Positions 45,086 to 54,840 of a DNA stretch of 64,000 nucleotides are shown here, in pieces. Below the pieces are notes generated by a model. The model worked only from the letters and a program-made list of their open reading frames with translations. It ran no database searches and was not told where the DNA came from. The stretch is from the NCBI GenBank assembly GCA_002428985.1, contig DIYL01000009.1, forward strand, positions 273,179 to 337,178. The letters run 5' to 3'. Each line of letters starts with the position of its first letter. Within the stretch, counting starts at the first letter, position 1. The position numbers were made by a program, and so were the translations under genes. Origin of the DNA: Anaerolineales bacterium UBA6055. GTDB lineage: Bacteria; Chloroflexota; Anaerolineae; Aggregatilineales; Phototrophicaceae.

Positions 45086-46021
45086 ATGAATACAATCCGC
45101 ATGATAATCGACACGGATGCAGGCATTGATGATGCCGAAGCAATTTTGATGGCGTTACAATCGTCACATTGTCAAGTCGAAGCAATCACAACTGTAACAG
45201 GTAATGTGCATCGTGATAAAGTCAACCAGAATGTGTGTACGATACTGCAACAAGCCAATCAATCAGTGCCGATTTATAGTGGGTCAGCCCGCCCACTTAT
45301 CGAACAATGGCAACCAGATGACCGACGCTATCATATGGATGATGGGTTGGGCGATTGGAATAATCGTCCAACCTGTGAATTACAATTGGAAGACGAATCT
45401 GCTGCCCTTGCCCTTGTGCGGTTGGTGAATCAGTATCCGGACGAATTGATACTTGTCGCGTTGGGTCCATTGACGAATATCTCTTTAGCGATTCGAATTG
45501 ATCCGACCTTTCCTGAGAAAGTTAAGCAGTTTGTGTGTATGGGTGGCGCGGTTGATGCACATGGAAATACACCGACCGTGACAGCAGAATTTAACATTTG
45601 GGTTGATCCTGAAGCCGCATGGATAACACTAGATGCATTTGCCGAATCAACGATGCTGAGCTGGGAAACAACCGTTGACCACATTATTAGTGCGGATGAT
45701 CACAACCGATTCTGCAATCTTGGTACATCACTTGCTCACTTTTACGACGGCATTAATCAAAAACCGCGTGAGCGGACATTCCATGTGTTCAAAGGGCAAC
45801 ATATCATTCCTGATCCACTGGCGATGGCGATTACACTACACCCAGATTTGATTCTTGAATCGGAAAAGCGCCACGTTACTGTAGAGTTACAGGGGCAATA
45901 CACACGGGGGCAAATTGTGGTTAATTACACACGATGGAAAACAGATAAACCCAATGTGACGATTATTCGGAAGATTGATATGGACGGCGTTTTGGCATTA
46001 TACGAAGCAATGCTCGGCTAA
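45086..46021 (+). CDS. Nucleoside hydrolase
   Basis: The 311-aa enzyme of the IunH family cleaves the N-glycosidic bond of nucleosides to free base and ribose. The calcium-binding signature is IIDTDAGIDDAEAI, with TGNVHRDK, VALGPLTNI, EFNIWVDPEAA and a C-terminal D-P-L motif (IPDPLAMAI). Inosine/uridine preference cannot be read from the sequence. The stop overlaps the convergent gene at 46018 by four bases. Confidence 0.92.
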   Translation: MNTIRMIIDTDAGIDDAEAILMALQSSHCQVEAITTVTGNVHRDKVNQNVCTILQQANQSVPIYSGSARPLIEQWQPDDRRYHMDDGLGDWNNRPTCELQLEDESAALALVRLVNQYPDELILVALGPLTNISLAIRIDPTFPEKVKQFVCMGGAVDAHGNTPTVTAEFNIWVDPEAAWITLDAFAESTMLSWETTVDHIISADDHNRFCNLGTSLAHFYDGINQKPRERTFHVFKGQHIIPDPLAMAITLHPDLILESEKRHVTVELQGQYTRGQIVVNYTRWKTDKPNVTIIRKIDMDGVLALYEAMLG

Positions 46022-46893
46022 CGGCGCATGATATTCATCCACATGACTAGACCTTTCCAGTCACCAAATTGATCATAATACGCTTTGATGTCTTTATCCG
46101 TACCTTTTTCACCGTCATTGTGGAGGGTTGCATACATCTCCCGGCAAGCACTATCGATTGCTAGCTTATCAAAATGCCCAAGCATCCGCACGATTGTCCC
46201 CGCAGCATAATCGCCATAACCTTTGAGTGACTTCACTTGTTTGTAGAGTGCATCTCCTCGGAGATCGCGCCATGCTTCGACATCGACTGTACCATCTGTA
46301 ATTTTTATCGCTAGATCATGCAAATACGCTGCACGGTATCCGGCGCGTAACGTATCGGATAGTGTGTCGGACAACATCACTGCTAGCACATGTGGCTTAG
46401 GAAACGCGTAAGTATCCGGTAATGTAGGGTGAGGTTTCCCCAATTGACACAAACGAGTCGACATTTGCACTGTTTGTGCCCATGATGTATTTGTCGTTAG
46501 GACGACTTTTGCAAGGTCTTCCCACACCGTCGGACCGATGAGAATGCGCCCCTTATTTTCCCGTTCTAACCAAGCGTATCCGTCAAAGTCGTTCATTGCA
46601 TCGTAAAATGCCGATAAATCCCAATCAAGATTTAGCATCGTTCTCACGGTACGGTAAATATAAGCTGAGTCATCAGGTTTCAAGGTGTTAATCTCAGGGG
46701 TGTCGACATGCAATAGTCCAGCACGTATGGACATCGCTAACCGAACAACATCACCAGATGGCATCTCAAGCGTATAGTGGAGTGTCATGTTATCGCGGTC
46801 GAGGTCAAATGGTGGCAACATATACCAACCGTGGCTAAGTACCGTTTGATCAAAGTCAAATTGTGGTGTAACAGGGATTGTGATGTAAACCAT
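46018..46893 (-). CDS. HhH-GPD-family DNA glycosylase
   Basis: The 291-aa protein is related to AlkA/OGG-type base-excision enzymes. It has an N-terminal beta domain (residues 1-80) and a helical C-terminal domain. That domain has a helix-hairpin-helix SLKGYGDYAAGTI and, downstream, the catalytic Asp in AIDSACREMY. The Lys of bifunctional OGG enzymes is not visible, so a monofunctional glycosylase is likely. The substrate is probably an alkylated or oxidised base. It precedes a DinB-like gene on the same strand. Confidence 0.8.
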   Translation of the reverse strand: MVYITIPVTPQFDFDQTVLSHGWYMLPPFDLDRDNMTLHYTLEMPSGDVVRLAMSIRAGLLHVDTPEINTLKPDDSAYIYRTVRTMLNLDWDLSAFYDAMNDFDGYAWLERENKGRILIGPTVWEDLAKVVLTTNTSWAQTVQMSTRLCQLGKPHPTLPDTYAFPKPHVLAVMLSDTLSDTLRAGYRAAYLHDLAIKITDGTVDVEAWRDLRGDALYKQVKSLKGYGDYAAGTIVRMLGHFDKLAIDSACREMYATLHNDGEKGTDKDIKAYYDQFGDWKGLVMWMNIMRR

Positions 46894-46947
46894 TCAAGTA
46901 TCCAATGATGATGTTAATGATGACATACTGGCGTAGATACTACCACG

Positions 46948-47421
46948 TTAGGGCATACAATCAATGACCTCTTGAATTTGTTTTAAATGACCTTGACCAT
47001 GTCGTGCATATGATTGTGTTAAGCGGTCAAGCGGATACATTGGAATTTCTGGATCCCAAAAATGTCCTGCTTTTTGCCATTCGTCCTCGGTTAGATTATC
47101 TAATAACATTACCCAGCGTGCATGTAATCCTGTCAAAATCATCATAGAGGTATCAATATCGCTGTTGTTGGCATCTGGGTACTGTGAGATAGCGTTTACA
47201 TTATAACGGGTGAATGTAAACTCTGGACTGGTGAGAATTAGTTTATAGCGACGGAAGCAGATCATATGGGTATCTGCAAGGTGGTGAATATTTTGCGCGA
47301 TTGTCCATTCGCCCGTGTTATAGGGTGTTGTCAGTTGTTCGGTTGTTAACCCCTCAACTTTTTCTTGTAATTGAGTTGGTAAATTCCGAATGGCATCAAT
47401 CCACTCTGCACGTGTTTCCAT
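46948..47421 (-). CDS. DinB/YfiT-family protein
   Basis: The 157-aa four-helix-bundle protein has the metal-binding triad of the family: His in NIHHLAD and two His in ARHGQGHLKQI. W-T-I-A in helix 2 is conserved. Members are thiol-dependent transferases (bacillithiol or mycothiol) or of unknown role. It is the upstream gene of a pair with the glycosylase at 46018, separated by 54 bases. A perfect dyad (ACTGATT-GTGAT-AATCAGT, 47477-47495) and a minus-strand TATAAT at 47469-47474 lie upstream. Confidence 0.85.
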   Translation of the reverse strand: METRAEWIDAIRNLPTQLQEKVEGLTTEQLTTPYNTGEWTIAQNIHHLADTHMICFRRYKLILTSPEFTFTRYNVNAISQYPDANNSDIDTSMMILTGLHARWVMLLDNLTEDEWQKAGHFWDPEIPMYPLDRLTQSYARHGQGHLKQIQEVIDCMP

Positions 47422-47866
47422 AATATCTGTTCCTTCTTAATTTACGTAATCTGATGTTATTGTAACGAATTATAATACTGATTGTGATAATCAGTTTGTA
47501 AACAACTTATAATTATTTAAGTTATATAAACACAAACCATTTATTTGTATTAGTCATATTTCCTATCAAGTCGGATGGTTAGTAACCACATAAGCTGAAA
47601 ATGAAAAAACGATCAAGATTCTAGGTTATCGTTTATGTTGGTTGCCTGTTATTTGTGATACAGTATCCTAGACAATGATCGGTGAAGGATGCTCTGTCAT
47701 CAGCTTTTAGTGGGTTAATATATTGCCAACAGCATTGTCACAAAACATTTCTGACAAAATACTACAATACAGGATGTTAAGAATTAAGCAGTTGCGCTCC
47801 TGTCAAACGGTAGTATAGTAGATGAAAGCACCATTGTATTGGTTGTTATTCGTGTCTGGATAGATT
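47422..47866. other. Gene-free stretch between divergent genes
   Basis: 445 bases without a gene. It contains the dyad at 47477-47495 (7+5+7, perfect), a minus-strand TATAAT at 47469-47474, and an AT-rich remainder with no further repeat that I can see. Confidence 0.4.
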
Positions 47867-48742
47867 ATGCCTGCATCAAATCAATCTGACGTTGTTCGTC
47901 GCTATTATCAAACAGATGAATTCTTGCGTGTCCGTGAAGAAACGCATGATAAATATACAGTCCCCAAAATCGACTTTGCCCGCTGGGCGCTACAAACCAT
48001 CAATTGGACAGGCGATGAAGCTGTTCTTGATCTTGGTACTGGTGTGGGGACATATTATTCACGGATTGTCTCAATGACACCTGACGTGAAATATTATGCG
48101 AATGATTTATCGCATCAGCTGTTAGTCAACCATCCAGCGGATACCCAGACCTTGTCGCTGAGTGACGCGATGAAACTCCCATATGCGACCAATTCGTTTG
48201 ATGTCGTGATGGCAAACCACATGCTCTATCATGTGCCTAATTTAGATGATGCGCTTAAAGAGATTAAACGTGTCCTCAAACCAGATGGTAAGCTTTTGAC
48301 AGCTACAAATAGTATCCATACGATGCCAGAATTACAGGTATTGATGCGTCGTGCGATTGTATTATTGACACGATATGGTGCAACCCAAGTACGCCCACCT
48401 GCACTCCCTAGTGACACATTTGCGCTTGAAAATGGAACGCGTATTTTGGCAGCACACTTCTTTGCGGTTGTTCGCCACGACCTACCCGGTCAACTCGTTT
48501 TTCGTGACATTGAACCCGCGATGGCATATTTGGAAAGTATGCGCGATTTGCGTCAGGATAGTCTGCCAGAAGACGTTGCGTGGGAAGATATGATGTTGAT
48601 TATGCGCCAGCAAATCACCCAATTGATTAAGCATCTGGGTAAACTGGAAATCAATAAGGTAACCGGCGCATTGATTGCAAGTGATAGTGGCGGATTTATC
48701 CACGAATTTGTAGAGCGAGACAAAGCCGCCCACACTAACTAA
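47867..48742 (+). CDS. Class I SAM-dependent methyltransferase
   Basis: The 291-aa enzyme has the Rossmann methyltransferase core. Motif I is AVLDLGTGVGTYYS, then YYANDLSHQLL, motif II with NSFDVVMANHMLYHVP and motif III RVLKPDGKLLTAT. This is the UbiE/Methyltransf_11 type. The substrate is unknown. The C-terminal third is helical. It converges on the MpaB-like gene, with one base between the stops. Confidence 0.88.
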   Translation: MPASNQSDVVRRYYQTDEFLRVREETHDKYTVPKIDFARWALQTINWTGDEAVLDLGTGVGTYYSRIVSMTPDVKYYANDLSHQLLVNHPADTQTLSLSDAMKLPYATNSFDVVMANHMLYHVPNLDDALKEIKRVLKPDGKLLTATNSIHTMPELQVLMRRAIVLLTRYGATQVRPPALPSDTFALENGTRILAAHFFAVVRHDLPGQLVFRDIEPAMAYLESMRDLRQDSLPEDVAWEDMMLIMRQQITQLIKHLGKLEINKVTGALIASDSGGFIHEFVERDKAAHTN

Positions 48743-48743
48743 T

Positions 48744-49595
48744 TTAGTGACCTGCCTGTGGTGGTCCTAACTTCTCAATCTCATACCCATGCGGATGCGA
48801 AGGTGTTGACATTTGTGTCAGCAAATACGGTTCTTTACGCGGTGGCATTCGTTTTACAATTTGTGCCAAAAGTTTAAGCCCCATCGGCACAGACCAACGC
48901 AATACAGCATGAGCTTTCGGATAACCAAACGCCTTGCGTAACGGGTCATCAATCATCGCATAAATCACTTCACGTATGATCGGATGCAAAAACTTCGGAT
49001 ACCAATCCAACATAATCTGAATCGTGCCATCAGCCACGCGTCGATTTGCGGGATCATAGGCATAGTTGTTCCGTTCATAATCGATGTTATATTGTTCAAA
49101 TTTTTCGTAGGTATCAGGAATGTCTTTAATACCCATGCGCTTACCAATTTCCAGCCAGAAATAATAATTCGCGAGATTTTCATGGTGTGTTGGTGTACGC
49201 CAGCCGAAGCGGGTACTCCAACGAATCGGCTCGTAGATAAACGTCGACAGCACGTAGAGCATTTCCTCGTTACTGATGTCATATTTACCGTGCATGCGGT
49301 TCATCATCTTAATTGCTCTTAACCCACGGTCGCTATCATAACCATGCTCGACAATTTCAGCGATGAGTAGCGTCGTGTCGTCGTAACGTCGTTGACCGTG
49401 CGAGTAAAACTGAGACGTACTATCTAGGAGTCGGCTACTCTTAGGGATGCCATATGTCCGAAATAGCGCAAATTCAAGTGCTTTACGAATCAGCCACGGA
49501 TATTCATATGTGCCAACTAGAAAAGCGATTTCCTGACAATCTTTTTTGGGATCGAGTTGTAAGACCTGTTGCAAGATATCATAGCGTCCTGCCAT
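48744..49595 (-). CDS. MpaB-like oxygenase (DUF2236)
   Basis: The 283-aa protein resembles the oxygenase MpaB family of haem-binding, mostly helical proteins. It shares LFRTYGIPKSSRLLDSTSQF, RYDDTTLLIAEIVEHG, IKMMNRMHGKYDISNEEM and YVLSTFIYEPIRWSTRFGWR. The conserved His in RMHGKY could be the haem ligand. Members cleave or oxidise isoprenoid or other long chains, and no substrate can be given. It is transcribed alone. Confidence 0.82.
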   Translation of the reverse strand: MAGRYDILQQVLQLDPKKDCQEIAFLVGTYEYPWLIRKALEFALFRTYGIPKSSRLLDSTSQFYSHGQRRYDDTTLLIAEIVEHGYDSDRGLRAIKMMNRMHGKYDISNEEMLYVLSTFIYEPIRWSTRFGWRTPTHHENLANYYFWLEIGKRMGIKDIPDTYEKFEQYNIDYERNNYAYDPANRRVADGTIQIMLDWYPKFLHPIIREVIYAMIDDPLRKAFGYPKAHAVLRWSVPMGLKLLAQIVKRMPPRKEPYLLTQMSTPSHPHGYEIEKLGPPQAGH

Positions 49596-49785
49596 GTGTG
49601 TTAGCCTTTGCCTTGTTTAACATTATGATCTCATCATAGCAAAGATCCGTTAGTGGATGCTGAGTGTAGGTTATGATTACAGAGTCAAACTTTAAATGAA
49701 CAAAATTCACTATCTAACAGAATATGGATATAACATCTCACATTCCCTACAAAATCTACCAATATGAACGCGCCATCATGTCTGT

Positions 49786-49805
49786 GGACGAGACATGTCT
49801 CGTCC
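49786..49805. repeat. Perfect 20-base palindrome in a gene-free stretch
   Basis: GGACGAGACA-TGTCTCGTCC at 49786-49805 is a perfect palindrome. It resembles the short inverted repeats dispersed through many Chloroflexota and cyanobacterial genomes, but only one copy is seen in this window. Nothing else is seen in the surrounding stretch 49596-49973 except small AT-rich dyads. Confidence 0.45.
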
Positions 49806-49973
49806 CTACGAAAATCAACGCAATGATCTGTAGGTACATGGCTTGCCTTGTCCAAAATTCACAGGCAGGATACTCATATAAGTTGTGCCTCAAAATCAAA
49901 TTGCAATCTGATACCTGTCACGCCATAATAACATTCTTTGTGTATATCGGCGGTCACGAAACGGGAGACAACC

Positions 49974-51425
49974 ATGACCTACCTGATTATTGACATAGGC
50001 AGTTCGTCGGTCAGAACATTACTATTCAACGATGATGCGACGATGATTGGCGGTGCGATGTGTAGTCGCTCATATGATTTTGATACTGACAATACCGGAC
50101 GTGCCACTGCAACTGCTGATACGCTGTGTGAGTTGGTCGAAGATTGCATGGATGAGATTCTCCAGTCTGAATCAGCGACAAATATTCGTGGTGTGGGGAT
50201 GGCGACGTTTGTCGGAAATTGGGTTGGATTAGATGGTGATGGCACGCCAATCACCGATTTAATCACCTATGCGGATACCCGAAGCCATGCCGAAATCGCC
50301 AAGCTCCGTGACAAATTAGGTGGTGATACCGAGGCGTATCATCAAGCGACGGGGTGTATGTTGCACACAGCCTATATGCCTGCACAAATCAGTCACCTTA
50401 TTCAGAACGAACCTGAAACTGCGACACAAATACAATATATCACGGACATCGGCGGGTATATTTATCGCAGATGGTTTGAGCGCGACATCCCAATGAGTTA
50501 CACCGTAGCAGGTTGGACAGGGTTACTTCATACAACCGAATACCAATGGCATGAGGAGTACATTCGTGAGTTTGACTGCGACATGTTGTTAGGCATACTA
50601 CCAGAATTGGCAAATTATGATGCTGTTCAAATTGGACTTTGCCCAGACTATGCGAGCCGTTGGGAAATCCTTAAAGATGTGCCGTTTTTTCTGGCAATGG
50701 GTGATGGTGCGGTTGCAAATGTCGGGTCAGGGGCAGTTGATGCTGATCATATGGCACTGACTATCGGGACAACCTCAGCGTTACGGGTTGTCAAGTCAAT
50801 CGATACGATTCCTTCGGGATTGTGGCGGTATCTCGTCCAAGAGGCGATGCCGCTTGTGGGTGGTGCAACAAGTGAAGGCGGAAATGTATATCAATGGGTT
50901 GTCGAGCAATTGGGAATAACCCGTGATGATTTGGAAAGTTATCTAGAGACATGCGTGCCGGATAATCATGGTTTGACTGTGTTACCATTGATCGCAGGTG
51001 AACGCAGTCCGGGTTGGCATCATGACGCATCCGGAACAATTCATGGGATTCGGCGTAGTACGTCGCGCATCGACATCTTACAGGCAGAGTTGGAAGCGGT
51101 GGCAATTCGTCTCTCCATCATTTTTGATATGCTGAAAGATGACAACACCATCATTATGGCTGGTGGTGGCGCAATTCAATCGTCTCCAGCATGGGTACAA
51201 ATGTTAGCGAATGCATTTGATGCGCCGATACAATGTCTTGCTGAACCTGAAATTACTGCGCGTGGCGTCGCATTGATGTTACGTTATAGCCTAGACGGCA
51301 CAGCACTCGATGTAACATCGCCACAAATCAGAACCATTATTGATCCGCAATCCGATGCCGTCGAAATTTTTAAATCCGCACGCAACCGACAAATCGACTT
51401 ATATAAAAAGTTATATCAAGATTAA
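49974..51425 (+). CDS. FGGY carbohydrate kinase, gluconokinase-like
   Basis: The 483-aa ATP-dependent sugar kinase has the N-terminal FGGY motif LIIDIGSSSVRTLLF, GTTSALRVV (phosphate loop), LPLIAGERSPGWHHDA and the C-terminal IIMAGGGAIQSSPAW with ARGVALM. The LAGERSPGW...DA block is typical of gluconate kinases in this fold. It would fit the sugar-acid genes at 25-26 kb, but it is not linked to them. Start: ATG at 49974 with GGGAG 8 bases upstream; the earlier start in the same frame is rejected. Confidence 0.87.
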   Translation: MTYLIIDIGSSSVRTLLFNDDATMIGGAMCSRSYDFDTDNTGRATATADTLCELVEDCMDEILQSESATNIRGVGMATFVGNWVGLDGDGTPITDLITYADTRSHAEIAKLRDKLGGDTEAYHQATGCMLHTAYMPAQISHLIQNEPETATQIQYITDIGGYIYRRWFERDIPMSYTVAGWTGLLHTTEYQWHEEYIREFDCDMLLGILPELANYDAVQIGLCPDYASRWEILKDVPFFLAMGDGAVANVGSGAVDADHMALTIGTTSALRVVKSIDTIPSGLWRYLVQEAMPLVGGATSEGGNVYQWVVEQLGITRDDLESYLETCVPDNHGLTVLPLIAGERSPGWHHDASGTIHGIRRSTSRIDILQAELEAVAIRLSIIFDMLKDDNTIIMAGGGAIQSSPAWVQMLANAFDAPIQCLAEPEITARGVALMLRYSLDGTALDVTSPQIRTIIDPQSDAVEIFKSARNRQIDLYKKLYQD

Positions 51426-51549
51426 TAATTGGATTGAAAATTTGTAAAATCTGAATTTATTCCTGATTCTCAATACTTATTTCAAAGTTGTTACATTATC
51501 CTATCAATAGATTGTGGAATATGAAACAAATTAGACAGTAGAGGCACAT

Positions 51550-51960
51550 ATGATTGTTGAGCAAAATCAAATTCTATTCGATGAACCCTATCTGACAATA
51601 CATTGGAATCCGAACGACAAAATTGTAATGATGGAATGGAAATCGTTTGTCTTTGGTGCAGAGTTTCGCCATGCACTTGATCAAGGACTGGACGTCATTA
51701 TTCAAAACAATACCCACCGCTGGTTAGCAGATTTACGCCACCTCGGTGTCTTGAGTCCTGCTGACGAAAAATGGTCAAATGAAGATTGGTTTCCCCGCGC
51801 TCTTGCTAATGGTATTACGCGTATGGCATTGGTGTTACCCGAACGTGCTGTTGCTACAATGTCGGTCAAGAACATCATGAAAAAAGTTGACGACGATGTG
51901 TTAGTCACAAACTATTTTGCAACCGTCGAAGAAGCCTACGATTGGTTGAAAACATCTTAA
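51550..51960 (+). CDS. STAS/SpoIIAA-like protein
   Basis: The 136-aa alpha/beta protein has the strand-helix pattern of SpoIIAA-like/STAS proteins. It shows VMMEWKSFVFG, RHALDQGLDVI, WLADLRHLGVLSPAD, WFPRALANGITRMALVLP and a short C-terminal helix. It is not closely related in sequence to the genes at 11157 and 36783. No kinase or phosphatase neighbour indicates a partner switch. It probably binds a small molecule or another protein. Confidence 0.7.
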   Translation: MIVEQNQILFDEPYLTIHWNPNDKIVMMEWKSFVFGAEFRHALDQGLDVIIQNNTHRWLADLRHLGVLSPADEKWSNEDWFPRALANGITRMALVLPERAVATMSVKNIMKKVDDDVLVTNYFATVEEAYDWLKTS

Positions 51961-52132
51961 CCCTTTCTTCTATAGCCACCAAATCGTATAAAGTCGTAAA
52001 TTGTATATACTGAAGTTGCGACTTTATGCTGTAACCTAACTGAGAAGCAATCAGAGGATTTTCTGTTTGTGATAGATACTTATGATTGATCTCAGATTAC
52101 ATCATCATAAATTAACCGATTGATAAATCGCT

Positions 52133-52837
52133 TCAGTCTAATTTCCTGAGCTTGAGTATCATAAGACAATGGAATAACATCGCAATAGGCGCGAGTAGAA
52201 ATGGAATCATACCGATCGGGAACATGTGCGCGGCATGAACCGCATCGGTCGCAAAGATCTGAATTGGTGTCTGAAGGCTTAGGATGCCAATAAAATATGC
52301 CAAAACAAAATCTATAAAGCCAAAGATGGTCAGAAAGTATAGCGACCATTTTGGCAATTTCTTTGAGCGTAGATACACCAGTAGCAGAATACTAGCGATG
52401 ACCGCAGTCAAGACATCACCAGTCCCTGCAAAGTAAGCAAACTCCGGACCAACAAATCCTCTAAAATACTCGAATAGATATAGTCCACCAACATAACGAA
52501 ACGCTTGAACGCCGATAAGCCAATTCACGCCTAATTTTTGCGGCACAAAAAAGTCTTGATTCCATAGGACTAAAAGGGACGGGACAATCAAACTGGCAAG
52601 CATCACCGCTGGTGCAACATATGGGTTAGTGAATGTAAATTGCCAGTGCAGTACAAAAGCAATCATTGCAACACCCCAAACACTGATTGCCGAAGCAAAT
52701 ATAAGTGATTTACGCCAACCTTCTCCTGCAAAATAGTAGGTTGCAAACCCATAAACAGGGCCTATTGCTAAGATAGTGAGGATGGCAATGTAACTGATTA
52801 AGGAAAACTCGACCATATCGGGTGAAAGTGTATTCAT
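52133..52837 (-). CDS. Multi-span membrane protein related to the one at 44441
   Basis: This protein of about 234 aa has seven predicted spans. The second half contains WLIGVQAFRYVGG, AGTGDVLTAVIASILLL, GFIDFVLAYF and a final HCLMILKL. These align with the smaller membrane protein at 44441. It is the last gene of the minus-strand group transcribed away from the AraC regulator at 55061. An alternative TTG start at 52849 would add four residues. Function unknown. Confidence 0.68.
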   Translation of the reverse strand: MNTLSPDMVEFSLISYIAILTILAIGPVYGFATYYFAGEGWRKSLIFASAISVWGVAMIAFVLHWQFTFTNPYVAPAVMLASLIVPSLLVLWNQDFFVPQKLGVNWLIGVQAFRYVGGLYLFEYFRGFVGPEFAYFAGTGDVLTAVIASILLLVYLRSKKLPKWSLYFLTIFGFIDFVLAYFIGILSLQTPIQIFATDAVHAAHMFPIGMIPFLLAPIAMLFHCLMILKLRKLD

Positions 52838-52899
52838 AAGTTCTGACAAACTCCATTGGGTGTTATAAGATTACCGACTTGTCCACGAATCAAATAAGT

Positions 52900-53283
52900 C
52901 TAAAAAATTGGGATCAGAACAAAGCGTCCAACTGCAACAAATAATGCGAATAGTCCTAGTGTCGCACTCACCAAAGCGTACGATGTCTCGTTACGACGAA
53001 TGTGTGTGAATGACGCCCCGATCATATTCAGCACAAGACCACCAGCTGCCAACGGTGTCAGGATTGTCAAAATACCTGTCACCATCGGCACTATCAATCC
53101 GATGGCGCCCAATATTTCTAACAGCCCAATAGCTTTCAACACACGAGGGCTAAAGTCTTCTGACCATTCCATCCAATCAGCCATTGTTACCAATTGTTCT
53201 TTAGATTGAGACAGCTTATTGATGCCTGCCGCTAAAAATGCAAGTGCTAGCAAGGATTGCACAATCCACAAGACGATATTCAT
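52900..53283 (-). CDS. DoxX-family membrane protein
   Basis: The 127-aa protein has four spans and reads as DoxX-like: ALAFLAAGINKL, AIGLLEILGAIGL, LTPLAAGGLVLNMIGA. Members are linked to quinone or sulfur redox chemistry or to envelope stress, with weak evidence. Start: ATG at 53283 with AGGAG 5 bases upstream, rejecting an earlier GTG. It lies between two other envelope genes on the same strand. Confidence 0.85.
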   Translation of the reverse strand: MNIVLWIVQSLLALAFLAAGINKLSQSKEQLVTMADWMEWSEDFSPRVLKAIGLLEILGAIGLIVPMVTGILTILTPLAAGGLVLNMIGASFTHIRRNETSYALVSATLGLFALFVAVGRFVLIPIF

Positions 53284-53448
53284 TGTCACTCCTATTTTCT
53301 ATGAACTGTTGACACAAATTGAGAACGATTGAGAGACTTGAATTAGGTCACTGGCATACTTGGTGCTTTTATTGATTTGATGTTCTGTGACCTAGTCAGT
53401 TTTTTGCCGGAGATCATATGTAAATCTCCGACAATACGAGACTATGAC

Positions 53449-54255
53449 TTAATTACCAACTTGCATCACGATGTCTGCCAGCCCTGTGGGAGCTGTAATA
53501 AACGGAGCGTGACCTGTATTGAGGGCAAATACGTGATCAACGGGTGTGCGGGATAACATGAATGCCTGAAGTTGTGGGCTGACAACAACATCTTCTGCTG
53601 TAAGCACATAGACTTTTTCCACACTACCGAAGTTATCATCTGTTAGGTTGACGGGTGTAGCAAGCGGAATCAGAGGTTCAGCGACACCTGACGCCGATAC
53701 AACGTCGGCTTGTGTCTCGTCACAATCTGGACAAAATGCAGCAACGAATACATCAGGGTTGATTGATGCGACTGTCGAATCATCGGACACAATTAGATTG
53801 CCGGGTTCGCCCAAAATACTATTGTGTTCGTACTCGGACAAGGACAATAGGCTATCACCTGATTGCGGTAGGTATGCAGCAATATAGACTAACGCTTCGA
53901 TTTGTTCCGGAATTGCTTCTGCAACTTCTGAAATAACAATCCCACCAAAACTATGTCCAACGAGAATCACTGGCTCAGCTTGAGCTTCAATAACTTCAAT
54001 AACGTTATCACGATATGCCATTAGACTTTGTTCATGGGCTGGTGCTGGATCATCGCCTCGTCCCGGTGATTGCACTGTCAAGACAGTTTCTCCGGCTTCT
54101 TCTAATGCTGTGACAACACCATCCCAACCTGCTTCGTCTTGGAATGCACCGTGAACCAACACATAAACAGATGCATCATCTTGGGCTGAAACATTGACAA
54201 GACCAACGATCATCAATGCCATTGCCACCATAAGACTACTCATTACTCGTTTCAT
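53449..54255 (-). CDS. Secreted alpha/beta hydrolase
   Basis: The 268-aa protein has a signal peptide (MVAMALMIVGLVNVSAQ) and an alpha/beta-hydrolase core. It has VHGAFQDEAGW (oxyanion region), the nucleophile Ser in VGHSFGG, Asp in VLTAEDVV and the His in NTGHAPF. It resembles small esterases of the EstA/YqiA-like group. The substrate is probably a small ester. An insertion of about 25 residues before the Asp is Asp/Glu-rich with two Cys. It forms part of a group transcribed away from the AraC gene. Confidence 0.87.
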   Translation of the reverse strand: MKRVMSSLMVAMALMIVGLVNVSAQDDASVYVLVHGAFQDEAGWDGVVTALEEAGETVLTVQSPGRGDDPAPAHEQSLMAYRDNVIEVIEAQAEPVILVGHSFGGIVISEVAEAIPEQIEALVYIAAYLPQSGDSLLSLSEYEHNSILGEPGNLIVSDDSTVASINPDVFVAAFCPDCDETQADVVSASGVAEPLIPLATPVNLTDDNFGSVEKVYVLTAEDVVVSPQLQAFMLSRTPVDHVFALNTGHAPFITAPTGLADIVMQVGN

Positions 54256-54334
54256 GATTATCTCCTTAGATTAGATACTGAATTTATTTAAATTACTTAC
54301 TCGATGGATGTGGATGAACAGGACCAATAGTGAA

Positions 54335-54826
54335 CTAGAAGAGACTGGCGATACTCAAACCGGCATAAATGATCACCAAACCACGCGACAGCATCAACAT
54401 TTGTGAGGTTTCTTGACCCATTTCGGTGTAGCCTGTCGTGTTTAAGAACCGTTGTTTAACCAATTCACCAAGCACATAGCCAATGCCGAATACAAAAGGC
54501 AGTACGCTGTTATCTGGGGTGAAAATGACGAAGTAAAGCATGCCAATATGAGCCAGTGTGTTAGCAATGGAAAACAGAATCGACGTGACTTCACGTTGTG
54601 AGAAGCGAAGTAGGATAATCGTTGATACGAAGAGTGTCATTAACCCGAGAATCGCAATTGTGATGCCATGTGGAATATCAACGATTTGAACTGAACCGGC
54701 ATTAGTCGTCAGACTAAAAGCTACAAATCCGGCGATGATGCTGATGCCTTTAAGACCTGTTTCCAGCCAGCCAAGCGACCCCCAATTTGCAATGTGCCAT
54801 GTTTTTGCGTTTGTTACGGTTGTCAT
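54335..54826 (-). CDS. Small membrane protein, first gene of the AraC-divergent group
   Basis: The 163-aa protein has four or five hydrophobic helices and no known domain. It opens with a polar segment and a conserved-looking WHIANWGSLGWLETG. An AAGGAAGG ribosome site precedes the ATG by 8 bases. A perfect TTACTAGG dyad lies just upstream of it. It is the promoter-proximal member of the group whose other genes are the hydrolase, DoxX and the 52133 membrane protein. Confidence 0.7.
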   Translation of the reverse strand: MTTVTNAKTWHIANWGSLGWLETGLKGISIIAGFVAFSLTTNAGSVQIVDIPHGITIAILGLMTLFVSTIILLRFSQREVTSILFSIANTLAHIGMLYFVIFTPDNSVLPFVFGIGYVLGELVKQRFLNTTGYTEMGQETSQMLMLSRGLVIIYAGLSIASLF

Positions 54827-54840
54827 GTTTAATACCTTCC

